A stretch of 64,000 nucleotides of DNA from Clostridiales bacterium (GCA_017480325.1 JAFVAY010000015.1:1-64000); one strand, 5' to 3'. Shown: positions 43,491-52,039, counted from the first letter of the stretch. The notes: generated by a model not told the origin, from the sequence alone. Numbers and translations: made by a program.

Positions 43491-43970
43491 TTAATCCCTT
43501 GAGAATCTCCTGATGCCGGGATTCATATTCATAAGGAGATCCGCCAGCTCGTCAGCTTCCTTCTGCTTAAGCGGATACTGAATTCCAATCTTTCTGGGCT
43601 TCCTTGTCTTGCCGTCAGTGACATCTCCCCTAAGAGGCTTATTGCCATCGTCGTATAGGCAGAAAGACCATCCGACACTCTTATCTCGAGACGATCTCAC
43701 TGAACTGATATCGGAAATTGCATAAACAGAAACTACCTTCTTGTTCTTCTCGCATAAGAAAAGCTCGTCCTGTGTCAGAAAGCCCTGATAATACTTGTAA
43801 TTTAATTCTCTGACAATCTTGTCTGAATATGCTTCCTTAACTTGTTTATAGCCCTTACCGCCCATGGCACTCTTGATAATCGAGAAAAGAACGAGAATAA
43901 CGATAAATACCCCGAACACCGCGAGAATAGCGATCTGCTGTGGGTCTGCTGCAAGTTGAAAGATATACAT
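43491..43970 (-). CDS. Uncharacterised single-TM protein with basic soluble domain
   Basis: The protein has 159 residues. One membrane helix near residues 15-33 is followed by a cytoplasmic beta-rich domain of about 115 residues, with 'FLTQDELFLCEKNKKVVSVYAISDISSV' resembling a PH-like fold, and a basic C-terminus. No family is recognised with confidence. It stands alone; the next gene downstream is the ECF sigma factor 190 bp away. Upstream there are three 12-13-bp tandem repeats (44060-44096) and AT-rich sequence that probably holds its promoter. Confidence 0.7.
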   Translation of the reverse strand: MYIFQLAADPQQIAILAVFGVFIVILVLFSIIKSAMGGKGYKQVKEAYSDKIVRELNYKYYQGFLTQDELFLCEKNKKVVSVYAISDISSVRSSRDKSVGWSFCLYDDGNKPLRGDVTDGKTRKPRKIGIQYPLKQKEADELADLLMNMNPGIRRFSRD

Positions 43971-44059
43971 GACTTTGGCTCCTTATTCGATTATAAACAC
44001 ATACTAAGAATTATACTTCATTATAAACTTTTCCGATAATATAAACGTTTGAGCCTTCG

Positions 44060-44096
44060 TTTTCTTTGCCCCTTTTCTTTGACCTTTTCTTTGCCC
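44060..44096. repeat. Three tandem 12-13-bp repeats
   Basis: TTTTCTTTGCCCC, TTTTCTTTGACC and TTTTCTTTGCCC follow each other without gaps at 44060-44072, 44073-44084 and 44085-44096. They lie about 90 bp upstream of the single-TM protein gene. This may be a slippage product or a binding array. The gap from 43971 to the terminator at 44194 holds no gene. Confidence 0.6.
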
Positions 44097-44193
44097 TTCA
44101 GGTAAAAAGGAAAGTTAAACATCTTCAGCAGACTCAATGCCTACTCTATTTGTTTCCAGTCTAATAATATCTTATGGTTGTAACAAGAACGAA

Positions 44194-44228
44194 CCCGGAA
44201 CTAATGATATAGATATCATAGTTCCGGG
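44194..44228 (-). terminator. Stem-loop terminator downstream of tRNA-Ser
   Basis: CCCGGAACTA (44194-44203) and TAGTTCCGGG (44219-44228) form a perfect 10-bp stem, extended across an almost fully self-complementary AT-rich loop. A T-rich stretch follows on the minus strand. It ends 16 bp after the tRNA CCA end. Confidence 0.75.
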
Positions 44229-44243
44229 TGACTTCATGTTGTT

Positions 44244-44334
44244 TGGCGGAGATGGTGGGATTCGAACCCACGTGCCAGTTTCCCGGCAAACGCATTTCGA
44301 GTGCGCCCCGTTATGACCACTTCGATACATCTCC
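44244..44334 (-). tRNA. tRNA-Ser(CGA)
   Basis: A complete cloverleaf on the minus strand, 91 nt including the encoded CCA (44246-44244). Acceptor GGAGATG pairs with CATCTCC; the anticodon loop CTCGAAA carries CGA (reads UCG); the long variable arm with GCC/GGC ends marks serine; the T arm GTGGGTTCGAATCCCAC is canonical. Preceded by a good promoter and followed by a stem-loop terminator, so transcribed alone. Confidence 0.96.
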
Positions 44335-44355
44335 GTGCTTTGAGGTCGCCTGCAT

Positions 44356-44384
44356 ATTGTATATAAAAAAGACAAATAATTCAA
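44356..44384 (-). promoter_or_regulatory. Promoter of tRNA-Ser
   Basis: On the minus strand TTGAAT (44384-44379) and TACAAT (44361-44356) are separated by exactly 17 bp; start expected about 15 nt before the mature tRNA 5' end. Confidence 0.75.
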
Positions 44385-44525
44385 TCAGTCGCGAATCCTG
44401 ACCACGTGAAGCCTTGCAACCTCTATTCGGGTACAGCACATATCCTTCATTTATATGTACTATATTACTGAAATTACGCTATTAGATAAAATCTGAATCT
44501 AGGCAGAAGCGCAACCCAAAGGTAT

Positions 44526-44637
44526 GTATGTTTTTGAGTATGTAATTTCATTATTCCCATACATAATGACGTAAAAATACCCGTATGTATGGCAATATGT
44601 ATGCTTTTCGCGATTACGAATACCAAAATCCATACAC
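44526..44637. repeat. Element B: two 39-bp imperfect palindromes with 34-bp spacer
   Basis: Units at 44526-44564 and 44599-44637 each begin GTATG(C/T)TTTT and end CCATACA(C/T), and are separated by exactly 34 bp as in element A (33407-33518). Compared as reverse complement, A and B also share a GTAAAAA-N2-CCC-N-TAT core in the spacer. Located in the 385-bp gap between the tRNA-Ser gene and the PAP2 gene, which holds no other recognisable gene apart from the tRNA promoter. Confidence 0.75.
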
Positions 44638-44719
44638 GCCATATAGTTCCATGCTAATCCCGAAGAAAACATAAAGAGCTGCTTTAATCCGCATAACACA
44701 CGTTCCAAGTCACACCCGC

Positions 44720-45286
44720 TCAGCGTGCCCTATAAACCACCGCTCGGAGCTTCTTCTCCGCGTAATACCCGGCCACTCCGGACAATAATCCCAGAGCGAT
44801 CCCGGCCAGGACGTCGGTCGGATAATGAACGCCAACGTATAGTCTCGAGAACGACAGCAAAGTCGCATATATAAGAACTACAATGGTAAACACTTTATAT
44901 CTTCTGTCAGAGGAGAGACCAGGAATTCCCAGAACAAGTGCGAAGAAAAATGCACCGGCCACCGCAAAAGCCGCACCGGAATGTCCGGAGGGAAAGGAAT
45001 AATCCTTCTGCTCCTCTATCATTAGGATGAGCTCTTCTATCACCTCATAAGGGCGGATCCTAGCGACGACCGGCTTAAGAATAAGATTATTGATAACAGA
45101 CTCTATCGCCAGACTGAAGCCCGCCACGTGACCCAATATCCTTGTCTTCGGAATAATGATCAGCAGAAGAACGAGAGCTATCCACAGCACTCCGTAATCG
45201 CCGGTATGCGTAATAAACACCATCACCGGATCAAGGATGTCATTCCGGATAAACTCCTGGATATAGATTAGGATTGATGAATCCAT
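44720..45286 (-). CDS. PAP2-family phosphatase
   Basis: This 188-residue membrane phosphatase has five or six predicted helices. The three PAP2 motifs are KPVVARIRPYE (about 70), PSGHSGAAFA (about 97) and SRLYVGVHYPTDV (about 150), including the two catalytic His. Likely acts on undecaprenyl pyrophosphate or phosphatidic acid at the outer face of the membrane; the exact lipid is not predictable. Start and stop overlap with the upstream lipoprotein gene (TAATG), so the two are translationally coupled. Confidence 0.93.
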   Translation of the reverse strand: MDSSILIYIQEFIRNDILDPVMVFITHTGDYGVLWIALVLLLIIIPKTRILGHVAGFSLAIESVINNLILKPVVARIRPYEVIEELILMIEEQKDYSFPSGHSGAAFAVAGAFFFALVLGIPGLSSDRRYKVFTIVVLIYATLLSFSRLYVGVHYPTDVLAGIALGLLSGVAGYYAEKKLRAVVYRAR

Positions 45287-46464
45287 TAAGCAGACAAGCT
45301 CTCCAGGTTATACTCGATCATTACTATCATTCCGATAGTGACTGTAGTATCGGTATCGTTAACTCTGAACAGCTCTTCCCCGTCGCCTATCGTATCTTCA
45401 TAATAAGCGATCTCGTCGCCTCCTATGGTCAACGTCATCGCGCCGTTCTCTAGAACAAGCTCATACACGCCGGAAGTATACTTGAAACCTCCACTATGCT
45501 CAGCTGGATAAAGCTGCGAAGCAGCGCACATGGCATCCATATCAAACACACTCACCCCATCATCGTTCACGTGAATAAACTGGTATATTCGTCTGTGAAC
45601 CGAGATATTCCGCCCGTCAACACTGTAATTAAAGACGCTGGACGGAACTCCGTCATCAAGAGTGGGCGTCTGTCCCACTACCGAACCGTTTCCGAGATTC
45701 ACACCGAGGGATGAACACAGATTAGCGAATTCCCCCTCCTCAGCGCAGATAATTCCATTAATAAGCTCTAACCTCGTCATTCCGCCGTTAAGGAGCCCGA
45801 GATTATATGCCATTCCCTGATCGTCGATATTACGGTTAAGGACACCGAGATAGAAGCTCGAGAGAAATTCCTCATCGCTAAGCTCGCGGGCGGAGTACTC
45901 AGGACTCTGGACAATCACATTAATAAGCTCTATTCCGCTTCGACTTCCGCTTCTTAGTCTTCTGACGTTATCCGTAAGCTCGGACAAGGTCGGATATCTT
46001 CCCATCATATGAACATAAAGTCTGTCGACGAAAGCGACCAGCCCCGAGTTCTCCTCGGAATCGCAGATATCATCCCCTGTAACAATGTTAAAGCTAATAG
46101 GTATCTGGCCCAGCACCGTCACGCCGTTTCCGACGATATCGGCCGTGGCGGTACCTACATTGATGTTATTACTGTAGTGATCCATCCAGTAATCGACACC
46201 CTCCACCAGCACGTCACCGTCATAGGTAACAACCGGAGATATAAACTGCTCGCCTCCGGAGTAGTATGCATTGGGGATCGATTCCACTATTGCGTCTGAC
46301 AGGTCGATCGGCTCCGGCTGTGTCTCTGATGCCTCTGCTGATTCTTCTACCGAAGACTCGTCAGCCTGATCGGCAGGAGCGCCGGCACTACAGGCCGCAG
46401 CAACCGCCAGATTGCCGATAAGAAATACAGTCAGAATAATTGATACAACAGCTTTACGCTTCAT
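45286..46464 (-). CDS. DUF4214 lipoprotein
   Basis: About 392 residues. Signal sequence with AVAAAC lipobox (Cys about 24), then a Ser/Glu-rich linker, an Ig-like region ('VTYDGDVLVEGVDYWMDHYSN', about 75-125), and a DUF4214 domain (about 140-250) with 'FVDRLYVHMMGRYPTLSEL' and 'FYLGVLNRNIDDQG'. A C-terminal beta-rich region of about 130 residues is not recognised. ATG at 46464 is chosen because GGGGGA lies 7 nt upstream. Exported and membrane-anchored; role unknown. Related in its DUF4214 part to the protein at 36285-37349. Confidence 0.83.
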   Translation of the reverse strand: MKRKAVVSIILTVFLIGNLAVAAACSAGAPADQADESSVEESAEASETQPEPIDLSDAIVESIPNAYYSGGEQFISPVVTYDGDVLVEGVDYWMDHYSNNINVGTATADIVGNGVTVLGQIPISFNIVTGDDICDSEENSGLVAFVDRLYVHMMGRYPTLSELTDNVRRLRSGSRSGIELINVIVQSPEYSARELSDEEFLSSFYLGVLNRNIDDQGMAYNLGLLNGGMTRLELINGIICAEEGEFANLCSSLGVNLGNGSVVGQTPTLDDGVPSSVFNYSVDGRNISVHRRIYQFIHVNDDGVSVFDMDAMCAASQLYPAEHSGGFKYTSGVYELVLENGAMTLTIGGDEIAYYEDTIGDGEELFRVNDTDTTVTIGMIVMIEYNLESLSA

Positions 46465-46484
46465 AGCAGATCCCCCCTGCAAGC

Positions 46485-47711
46485 CTAGAGATTAAGCTTA
46501 ATAATGTCGTCGAAGCCCGCGCCTCTTGCCCGAGAATAGAATTTATCGGTCTTCTTGGGATTAGTAACGAGTATCAGGGTCACGTCGGACTCCGCCTCCA
46601 GCTCGCCGGACTTCGCGATAGCCTCGAGAATATCCTCTTCCTTATAAAGGATCGCAGTCTTCTTCCGCGCGCCTGCCAGCTCTATATTATTCTCGGTAAC
46701 TATGGAGAATATTCTCTCGAATCCGATGGAGAAACCGACTGCCGGAACCTGCTCCCCTGTGAAGCGTCCGATAAGACCGTCATATCTTCCACCGCCCGCC
46801 ACGGTTCCACCGAACTTCTCGCTGGCGACCTCGAATACTGTACCGGTATAGTAGCCCTGCCCTCTTACAAGAGACGGGTCAAAAACTACGTCGTACTCAT
46901 CAGACAGCCTGTCAGCGGCGTTGATTATAGTTCTCAGTGACTCGATAGCCGCCGCAGCGTCACCCTCGCAGTACTCCGCCATGTCATCAAGGGTTATCTT
47001 CTCGCGGGATATGAGAGAAGACAGACTGGAGATCGCCTCCGCCGGCATATCCTTCTCGGCAAGCTCTGAAGCGACCCCCTCCGCGCCGATCTTATCGAGC
47101 TTATCGAAGGTCACGCACACAGTATCAAGCGACTCGTGAGGGAAACCCATAGTCTTAAGCGCTCCTCTAAGGATGCGTCGGTCATTAACTCTGACAAAGA
47201 ACTTTCCTATACCGATCTTTCCCAGAGCCTTAGCAGTAACGGAGATCAACTCGATCTCACAGCAAAGGGAATCCGATCCGAGGATATCGATATCGCACTG
47301 AACGAACTCACGAAGTCTTCCTCTCTGAGGTCTCTCGGCGCGGTACACCTTGTCGATTTGTATACACTTGAAGGGAGTCGGCAGACTGTTACGGTTGTTC
47401 GCGTAATATCTTGACAGCGGCAGCGTCAGATCATAGCGAAGACCTAAGTCGCTCAGCTCCTTCTCGTCCACGGGAGTCTTAGCAAGCGCCGCATCAAGCT
47501 TCTCGCCGCGCTTCAGTATCTTGAATATAAGATTAAGGTTGTCTCCGCCGTCGCTCTTATCAAGGTTCTCCGCGCTCTCCACGGCGGGTGTATAAATTCG
47601 GGTGAAGCCGCAGCTTCTGTAGGTCGCGAGAATAAGATTCATGAGAAGATCGCGCTTATACGCATCCTCCGGCAGGTATTCCTGCATGCCCTTCTGAGGT
47701 TTAATATTCAT
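46485..47711 (-). CDS. hisS: Histidyl-tRNA synthetase with short C-terminal domain
   Basis: This 408-residue class II synthetase-like protein has motif 2 in YRAERPQRGRLREFVQCD, histidine-specific RGQGYYTGTVFEV and motif 3 in AVGFSIGFERIF, all in proper order. The C-terminal anticodon-binding domain is only about 60 residues and seems to lack its last strand. HisZ (the ATP phosphoribosyltransferase regulator) usually lacks the intact histidine motif, so HisS is preferred, though a second hisS elsewhere is possible. It is followed by the DtxR-type gene upstream and the DUF4214 gene downstream on the same strand. Confidence 0.85.
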   Translation of the reverse strand: MNIKPQKGMQEYLPEDAYKRDLLMNLILATYRSCGFTRIYTPAVESAENLDKSDGGDNLNLIFKILKRGEKLDAALAKTPVDEKELSDLGLRYDLTLPLSRYYANNRNSLPTPFKCIQIDKVYRAERPQRGRLREFVQCDIDILGSDSLCCEIELISVTAKALGKIGIGKFFVRVNDRRILRGALKTMGFPHESLDTVCVTFDKLDKIGAEGVASELAEKDMPAEAISSLSSLISREKITLDDMAEYCEGDAAAAIESLRTIINAADRLSDEYDVVFDPSLVRGQGYYTGTVFEVASEKFGGTVAGGGRYDGLIGRFTGEQVPAVGFSIGFERIFSIVTENNIELAGARKKTAILYKEEDILEAIAKSGELEAESDVTLILVTNPKKTDKFYSRARGAGFDDIIKLNL

Positions 47712-47716
47712 CCGGT

Positions 47717-48088
47717 TCAGTCCTTCTTCAACTTAATTAGTGCATTATAAGTGTCGTCGCTTAAGACATGCTCCACGCGACACGCGTCATCAGCCGCTGT
47801 CTCGGGATTGACTCCCAGCGACTCGAAAAGCTCAGTCAAATGCTTATGACGAGAGTAGACCTTCTTCGCGATCTTCATGCCGGAGGGCGTCAGGGATATG
47901 AAATTCGAGCTATTCATCTCGATATAGCCGCTCTCCCTAAGCTTCTTAATGGCATTACTTACACTGGGCTTCGTAACTCCCAGAAGCTCTGCGATATCCA
48001 CAGAACGAATGTAGCCGTTCTGCTCCTTAAGCATCAGCATCGCCTCGAGATAATCCTCTGATGATTCACCTAGTCCTAGTTTATTCAT
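47717..48088 (-). CDS. DtxR/MntR-family metal-dependent regulator
   Basis: The protein has 123 residues. N-terminal winged helix with 'SSEDYLEAMLMLKEQNGYIRSVDIAELLGVTKPSVSNAIKKL' followed by a dimerisation helix region with metal ligands (Glu/His in RHKHLTELFESLG and CRVEHVLSD). The short length without an SH3-like third domain matches MntR-type proteins. It likely responds to Mn2+ or Fe2+. It lies 5 bp before hisS and may be co-transcribed; no transporter gene is adjacent. Confidence 0.9.
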   Translation of the reverse strand: MNKLGLGESSEDYLEAMLMLKEQNGYIRSVDIAELLGVTKPSVSNAIKKLRESGYIEMNSSNFISLTPSGMKIAKKVYSRHKHLTELFESLGVNPETAADDACRVEHVLSDDTYNALIKLKKD

Positions 48089-48150
48089 GTTAATTCACCC
48101 ATTTATTTCTTAGTCAGGCCTAACAGTTCTCTTTTGCATTATAACATTCT

Positions 48151-48504
48151 TTACTCTTCGTCACTCTTATCCTTATTACGATGTCCGAGAAGTGCTATCT
48201 CGGCAGATAAGACCTCTATCTTATCCTGAAGCTGAGAGACCACCAAAGACAAAGAGAATATCTTCTCCAGCAGCAGGAAAATAATCACCAGGAATACAAG
48301 ATTCGCAGGAGACACGACTCCGATAAGAGTCGACAGCTTATATGTCAACTCAGGGAATATCCCTATGACGATCAGTATTATGGAGAATAATATCCAGAAT
48401 ATCGCACCATCGAGCTTAACCTTATGCTTTCTGATCTGCCACAAGATCCATATGGTTGTTACTATGGCCGCGACCAGAAGTATTACTCTTAATGTTATCG
48501 ACAT
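48151..48504 (-). CDS. DUF2304 membrane protein
   Basis: 117 residues with three predicted helices (about 3-20, 34-52, 68-88) and a charged C-terminal coiled-coil-like tail. The organisation and the block 'WQIRKHKVKLDGAIFWILFSIILI' match DUF2304, found almost always next to a GT2 glycosyltransferase. It overlaps the GT2 gene start-to-stop here too. It probably holds or assists the glycosyltransferase in lipid-linked sugar transfer. Confidence 0.88.
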   Translation of the reverse strand: MSITLRVILLVAAIVTTIWILWQIRKHKVKLDGAIFWILFSIILIVIGIFPELTYKLSTLIGVVSPANLVFLVIIFLLLEKIFSLSLVVSQLQDKIEVLSAEIALLGHRNKDKSDEE

Positions 48505-49217
48505 TTCTTATTCCTCCTAATTCTTACCCACTGGAACAGAACGATCGAGAATATCATTCTGACCATATAACCGATGCTGCTCCAGAAATTAAGATAGCTT
48601 TTGCCGGCGACCCGTTCATACATCCTGACCTGAACCTCTTCTATCTCAACACCGCTGTTAAGAAGGAAGGCCAATGTATCGGGCTCGGGACTGTAGTGCA
48701 TGTCATATCCGAACTGCTTGATCATCTTCTTATTGAAAAGCCTCATTCCCGACGTGACATCATTGATGCGGTGTCTTGTAGTAAGCTTGATTAGAGCACC
48801 AATTATATTCGAACCGAGCATACGAAGGCTCTTGGGCTTCTTCTCGGAAACAAAACGGGATCCGATGACTATATCGCAGGAGGTCTCTTCCATCCTGGCC
48901 AACATATCCTTGATATATAAAGGATCGTGCTGCCCGTCCCCATCAAGCTGGATCGCGTAATCATAGTCATAGTAATTAGCATATCTCATCCCAGCGCGCA
49001 TCGCTCCGGCAAGACCCAAATTAACCGGAAGATCTATGTAATTATAATCATTACGATGACAGATCTTACGAGTATCGTCAGTAGAACCGTCATTAACGAT
49101 CACGTAATCATACTGAGGATAATTCTCAATCAGGTTACCCGTGACCTTCTCGATGCTGCCGGCTTCGTTATACGCCGGAATGATTATAAGGACCTTCACT
49201 TCATTCTCCTGCTTCAT
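48495..49217 (-). CDS. GT2 family glycosyltransferase (DPM1-like)
   Basis: This 240-residue GT-A fold enzyme has 'VLIIIPAYNEAGSIEKV' at the N-terminus, DGSTDDT near residue 43, and 'QLDGDGQHDP' with the metal-binding DxD near 90. This is the polyprenol-phosphate mannose/glucose synthase subgroup. It makes lipid-linked monosaccharides for surface polymers. Coupled to DUF2304 by a 10-bp overlap. No C-terminal membrane anchor; the DUF2304 partner likely supplies it. Confidence 0.9.
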   Translation of the reverse strand: MKQENEVKVLIIIPAYNEAGSIEKVTGNLIENYPQYDYVIVNDGSTDDTRKICHRNDYNYIDLPVNLGLAGAMRAGMRYANYYDYDYAIQLDGDGQHDPLYIKDMLARMEETSCDIVIGSRFVSEKKPKSLRMLGSNIIGALIKLTTRHRINDVTSGMRLFNKKMIKQFGYDMHYSPEPDTLAFLLNSGVEIEEVQVRMYERVAGKSYLNFWSSIGYMVRMIFSIVLFQWVRIRRNKKCR

Positions 49218-49246
49218 TCAGATGGAAATATTATATATTAGTATTT

Positions 49247-49280
49247 TAAATAAACAAAAGAGGTCGCTGATGCAACCTCT
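49247..49280 (-). terminator. Terminator of the rplM-rpsI operon
   Basis: On the minus strand AGAGGTTGC and GCGACCTCT form a 9-bp stem with an ATCA loop (49259-49280), followed by TTTTGTTTA. It begins about 35 bp after the rpsI stop. Confidence 0.88.
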
Positions 49281-49315
49281 CTTGATAGTAACCTTGTACC
49301 AAAGTTTCCGGAAGA

Positions 49316-49726
49316 TTATCTCTTGGAGAACTGTGAAGCCTTACGAGCCTTCTTCAAGCCGTACTTCTTTCTCTCCTTCATACGAGCGTCTCTTGTGAGG
49401 AAGCCTGCGGACTTAAGTGTTGCCTTGTAAGCATCTGCATCAGCCTCTACGAGGGCTCTGGCGATACCGTGACGGATAGCGCCTGCCTGACCGGAGATAC
49501 CGCCGCCGATAGCGTTAGCGATAACATCGAACTTGTCTGCTGTCTCAGTAGCTACCAGGGGCTGACGAACGATGAGCTTCAGTGTATCGAGACCGAAATA
49601 CTCGTCGATGTCCTTGCCGTTGATCGTAACCTTGCCGTTGCCCGGAACGAGACGCACACGAGCTACAGCATCCTTACGGCGACCTGTGCCATAGAAATAT
49701 ACTTTGTTTGATTTCTTAGAAGCCAT
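49316..49726 (-). CDS. rpsI: 30S ribosomal protein S9
   Basis: About 136 residues. The C-terminus '[24 protein letters not shown]' is the universal S9 tail reaching the ribosomal P site, and [14 protein letters not shown] is the conserved N-terminal block. ATG at 49726 is set by GGAGG 7 nt upstream. Follows rplM by 16 bp in the standard L13-S9 operon. Confidence 0.98.
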   Translation of the reverse strand: MASKKSNKVYFYGTGRRKDAVARVRLVPGNGKVTINGKDIDEYFGLDTLKLIVRQPLVATETADKFDVIANAIGGGISGQAGAIRHGIARALVEADADAYKATLKSAGFLTRDARMKERKKYGLKKARKASQFSKR

Positions 49727-49741
49727 TTTCAATCCTCCGAA

Positions 49742-50176
49742 TTACTGCTCAAATGTGTACTCTTCAGGCTTCTGAGCTTGCTGCTGGTGCTCAGGGCCGG
49801 CGTATACGTGAAGCTTTCTGAACATCTGGCGACCGAGTGAGTTCTTAGGGAGCATTCCCTTAACTGCAAGCTCGAGTACCATCTCAGGCTTCTTGTCCAT
49901 CATGGTTCTGTAATCAACCTCGCGCATTCCTCCCGGATAACCAGAGTGATGGCGATAGAGCTTCTGATCAAGCTTGTGACCTGTGAGGACCATCTTGGAA
50001 GCGTTGACAACGATTACATAATCACCTGTATCGATGAAGGGTGAATATGTAGGCTTGTGCTTACCGCGAAGAAGTCTTGCAACTTCTGTAGCCAGACGAC
50101 CGAGTGTCTTACCCGAAGCGTCGATAACAAGCCATTTTCTCTCGATATTTGAAGGTGTAGCAACAAATGTCTTCAT
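49742..50176 (-). CDS. rplM: 50S ribosomal protein L13
   Basis: 144 residues with the typical '[29 protein letters not shown]' N-terminus, 'GDYVIVVNA', '[21 protein letters not shown]' and a short C-terminal tail. Full length. Starts the L13-S9 operon with a clear promoter 50-78 bp upstream and a short leader that might host L13-type feedback control; AAGGAG precedes the ATG. Confidence 0.98.
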   Translation of the reverse strand: MKTFVATPSNIERKWLVIDASGKTLGRLATEVARLLRGKHKPTYSPFIDTGDYVIVVNASKMVLTGHKLDQKLYRHHSGYPGGMREVDYRTMMDKKPEMVLELAVKGMLPKNSLGRQMFRKLHVYAGPEHQQQAQKPEEYTFEQ

Positions 50177-50225
50177 ATGACTTAACTCCTTGTTTCTTTA
50201 TAAGGCGCCGTCAAAGCGCTCAAGT

Positions 50226-50254
50226 ATATTACTTGCTTCCTGTGACCAAGTCAA
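50226..50254 (-). promoter_or_regulatory. Promoter of the rplM-rpsI operon
   Basis: On the minus strand TTGACT (50254-50249) and TAATAT (50231-50226) are separated by exactly 17 bp. The leader of about 45 nt contains GCGC/GCGCC blocks that could fold, possibly an L13-type leader, which I cannot confirm. Confidence 0.72.
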
Positions 50255-50316
50255 GGCTTTGTGCAAAAATTTCTTCTCATCCGCCGATAATCGGCTTAAA
50301 TCTCTCTTATTCTACT

Positions 50317-50898
50317 TTATCCTACTATCGCAGTGTACGTTATCGCCACTACCCTGCCGGACTCGAAGATGAGTGAGATAAAGCTGTCGCCCTTAGTGTA
50401 CTCGATGCCCGAGGTACCCTCTTCTCCGTCTTCACCGTAGGCTGCTAATACATCCTCTTCTGTCGATCCGATCCTGATGCCCTCGGCTGTAGCGACAGTA
50501 TCGTCCTTAAGCTCAACTGCAGCAATATAATCGACACCGTCTCTTGTATAGGATCTTACGACTATAGAATTATAGGTATATACCTTATCCATTCCTTCAT
50601 AGGCGCAGGACGGGGCTTCGAAGTAGGAATAACCGTCACCCAGCGCTGCGATAATATCATCCGCAGGAGCATTCATGGTGATCACCGTACCGTTATACGT
50701 GAATACATATCCGTCAGAAAAAGCTGCATTCTCAGCATCTGAAGGAGCAGCATCGGCATCTCCCTCAGCCACAGTAGCCTCGGCCGCCTGTCCTCCGGAT
50801 AATACAACGGGAGAAGTATCCTCCTCTTCGCCGGAGCACGCTGCGATCGACACGGCAACACAAGCTGCAAGAACTATAGACATAAGCTTCTTATTCAT
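50317..50898 (-). CDS. Lipoprotein of the Dlt-like operon, unknown family
   Basis: The protein has 193 residues. Signal sequence with SIAAC lipobox (Cys about 21), an acidic Ala/Glu linker to about residue 60, then a compact beta-rich domain in which 'TVITMNAPADDIIAALGDGYSYFEAPSC' and 'GIRIGSTEEDVLAAYGE' look like two related halves (a BamE/SmpA-like or NTF2-like small fold is conceivable). No confident family. Last gene of the operon with the adenylating enzyme, carrier protein and MBOAT, 19 bp after the SGNH-like gene. Likely anchored outside and linked to the same surface process. Confidence 0.75.
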   Translation of the reverse strand: MNKKLMSIVLAACVAVSIAACSGEEEDTSPVVLSGGQAAEATVAEGDADAAPSDAENAAFSDGYVFTYNGTVITMNAPADDIIAALGDGYSYFEAPSCAYEGMDKVYTYNSIVVRSYTRDGVDYIAAVELKDDTVATAEGIRIGSTEEDVLAAYGEDGEEGTSGIEYTKGDSFISLIFESGRVVAITYTAIVG

Positions 50899-50917
50899 TA
50901 TATAAACCCTCCGTTAA

Positions 50918-52024
50918 TCAGCTCTCTATCGCATTGGCACCCCAGGATCTGAGCTCGCCGTATTGCTGAAGCTCGGCAAGCTGTGCGTCTCGGAGCGCAT
51001 CGTAAAATACTATATCATCTTCCCACTGCTGCGCAACCTCGGGAATCTGACGATAATCCGTAAGCTCGAAGCTGTTGGTAAGATACCTTCCGATATAATC
51101 GGCGAACTTCTCGGCACCGTATATATTAAGGTGAAGTCCGGCATCGTAGGTATCGGTACTCATATCAAGGCCCATGATATCTCTTAAGTAGATGTAATTT
51201 ATATAAGGAACATTATAGTCATAGGAGAACTGTCTCACCTGTGCATCCCACTGCTCGTACCAGTACGGGTACAGCGTAGGAGCTTTGATCAGCACCAGCT
51301 CGATATCATTCTCTCGGCAAAGCTCATACATCCTCATAAGATAATCCATGGCGCTTTGAGGCAGTGTGTAATCCGAGAGTGGCATGGGAGACGGGAACTC
51401 CGCCTCAGGCATAACATCCGCTCTCATGTAGTATCCGTTTATGGTAACTCTGTCCTTGTCGAGAACATGCTCAAAGTCAGTCCTCGTAAGCTCATCCCAT
51501 CTGGAGTGATATCTAAGGAAAGGGAACACATAATCGATCATGCTCTCGCCGTCAGTCATAGAGGCATCGATAGCGTTCCACTTGGACGAGGACCATCTCA
51601 TGCCGTCAAGAGTCATGCGGTTATAGGATTCACTCTGAGGCTCACCGTACTTCAAGGCCAGCACGTTAAAGACCACCACCTTGGGAGTCTCGTAGCGCAG
51701 TGTGTCCTCCAGAAGATAATAAGACTGCCATGTCAGCTGCTGAGCGCTTCCACGGATATAAGAGGATATACCGTAATTCTCATAAAGTGTAACTGTGGAG
51801 ATATTCTCATAGACCTCACAGTCTCCTAGGAACAAGACCTCATGAGGCTCGTTGCTGTCGTAATACTCCTCTATCATGGAGCCCTCGACCACGCCCCTCT
51901 GATACTTGGGAACCAGGAGCTTTTGAAGGAACCAGAGAGCAAGAACGGTAACAGCCACGCCCAGCACTGTGCTTACTGCCATAACGAGCGTTTTATAAGT
52001 AAATTTCTTTGCACCGGTTTCCAT
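50918..52024 (-). CDS. SGNH/DltD-like membrane-anchored protein with GDC nucleophile site
   Basis: The protein has 368 residues. One N-terminal membrane helix (about 13-32) and an extracytoplasmic SGNH-like domain of AlgJ/AlgX/DltD type. The first motif reads FLGDCEVYENIS, so Cys stands where Ser is normal, and the C-terminal pair is DAGLHLNIYG. Such proteins work with MBOAT acyltransferases in the last step of surface O-acylation. The change to Cys may allow thioester-type acyl transfer, or the protein may be non-catalytic. Overlap and order place it in one operon with the MBOAT gene (15 bp gap). Confidence 0.82.
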   Translation of the reverse strand: METGAKKFTYKTLVMAVSTVLGVAVTVLALWFLQKLLVPKYQRGVVEGSMIEEYYDSNEPHEVLFLGDCEVYENISTVTLYENYGISSYIRGSAQQLTWQSYYLLEDTLRYETPKVVVFNVLALKYGEPQSESYNRMTLDGMRWSSSKWNAIDASMTDGESMIDYVFPFLRYHSRWDELTRTDFEHVLDKDRVTINGYYMRADVMPEAEFPSPMPLSDYTLPQSAMDYLMRMYELCRENDIELVLIKAPTLYPYWYEQWDAQVRQFSYDYNVPYINYIYLRDIMGLDMSTDTYDAGLHLNIYGAEKFADYIGRYLTNSFELTDYRQIPEVAQQWEDDIVFYDALRDAQLAELQQYGELRSWGANAIES

Positions 52025-52039
52025 AAGCCCCTCCTTCCC

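Noticed and set aside
44499..44708. 69-residue minus-strand frame across element B
   Set aside because: It is made of the palindromic units themselves, has no ribosome binding site, and the corresponding element A does not code for a similar peptide.
46485..47711. HisZ instead of HisS
   Set aside because: The intact RGQGYYTG block and full motif 2 argue for a synthetase; no histidine biosynthesis gene is nearby.
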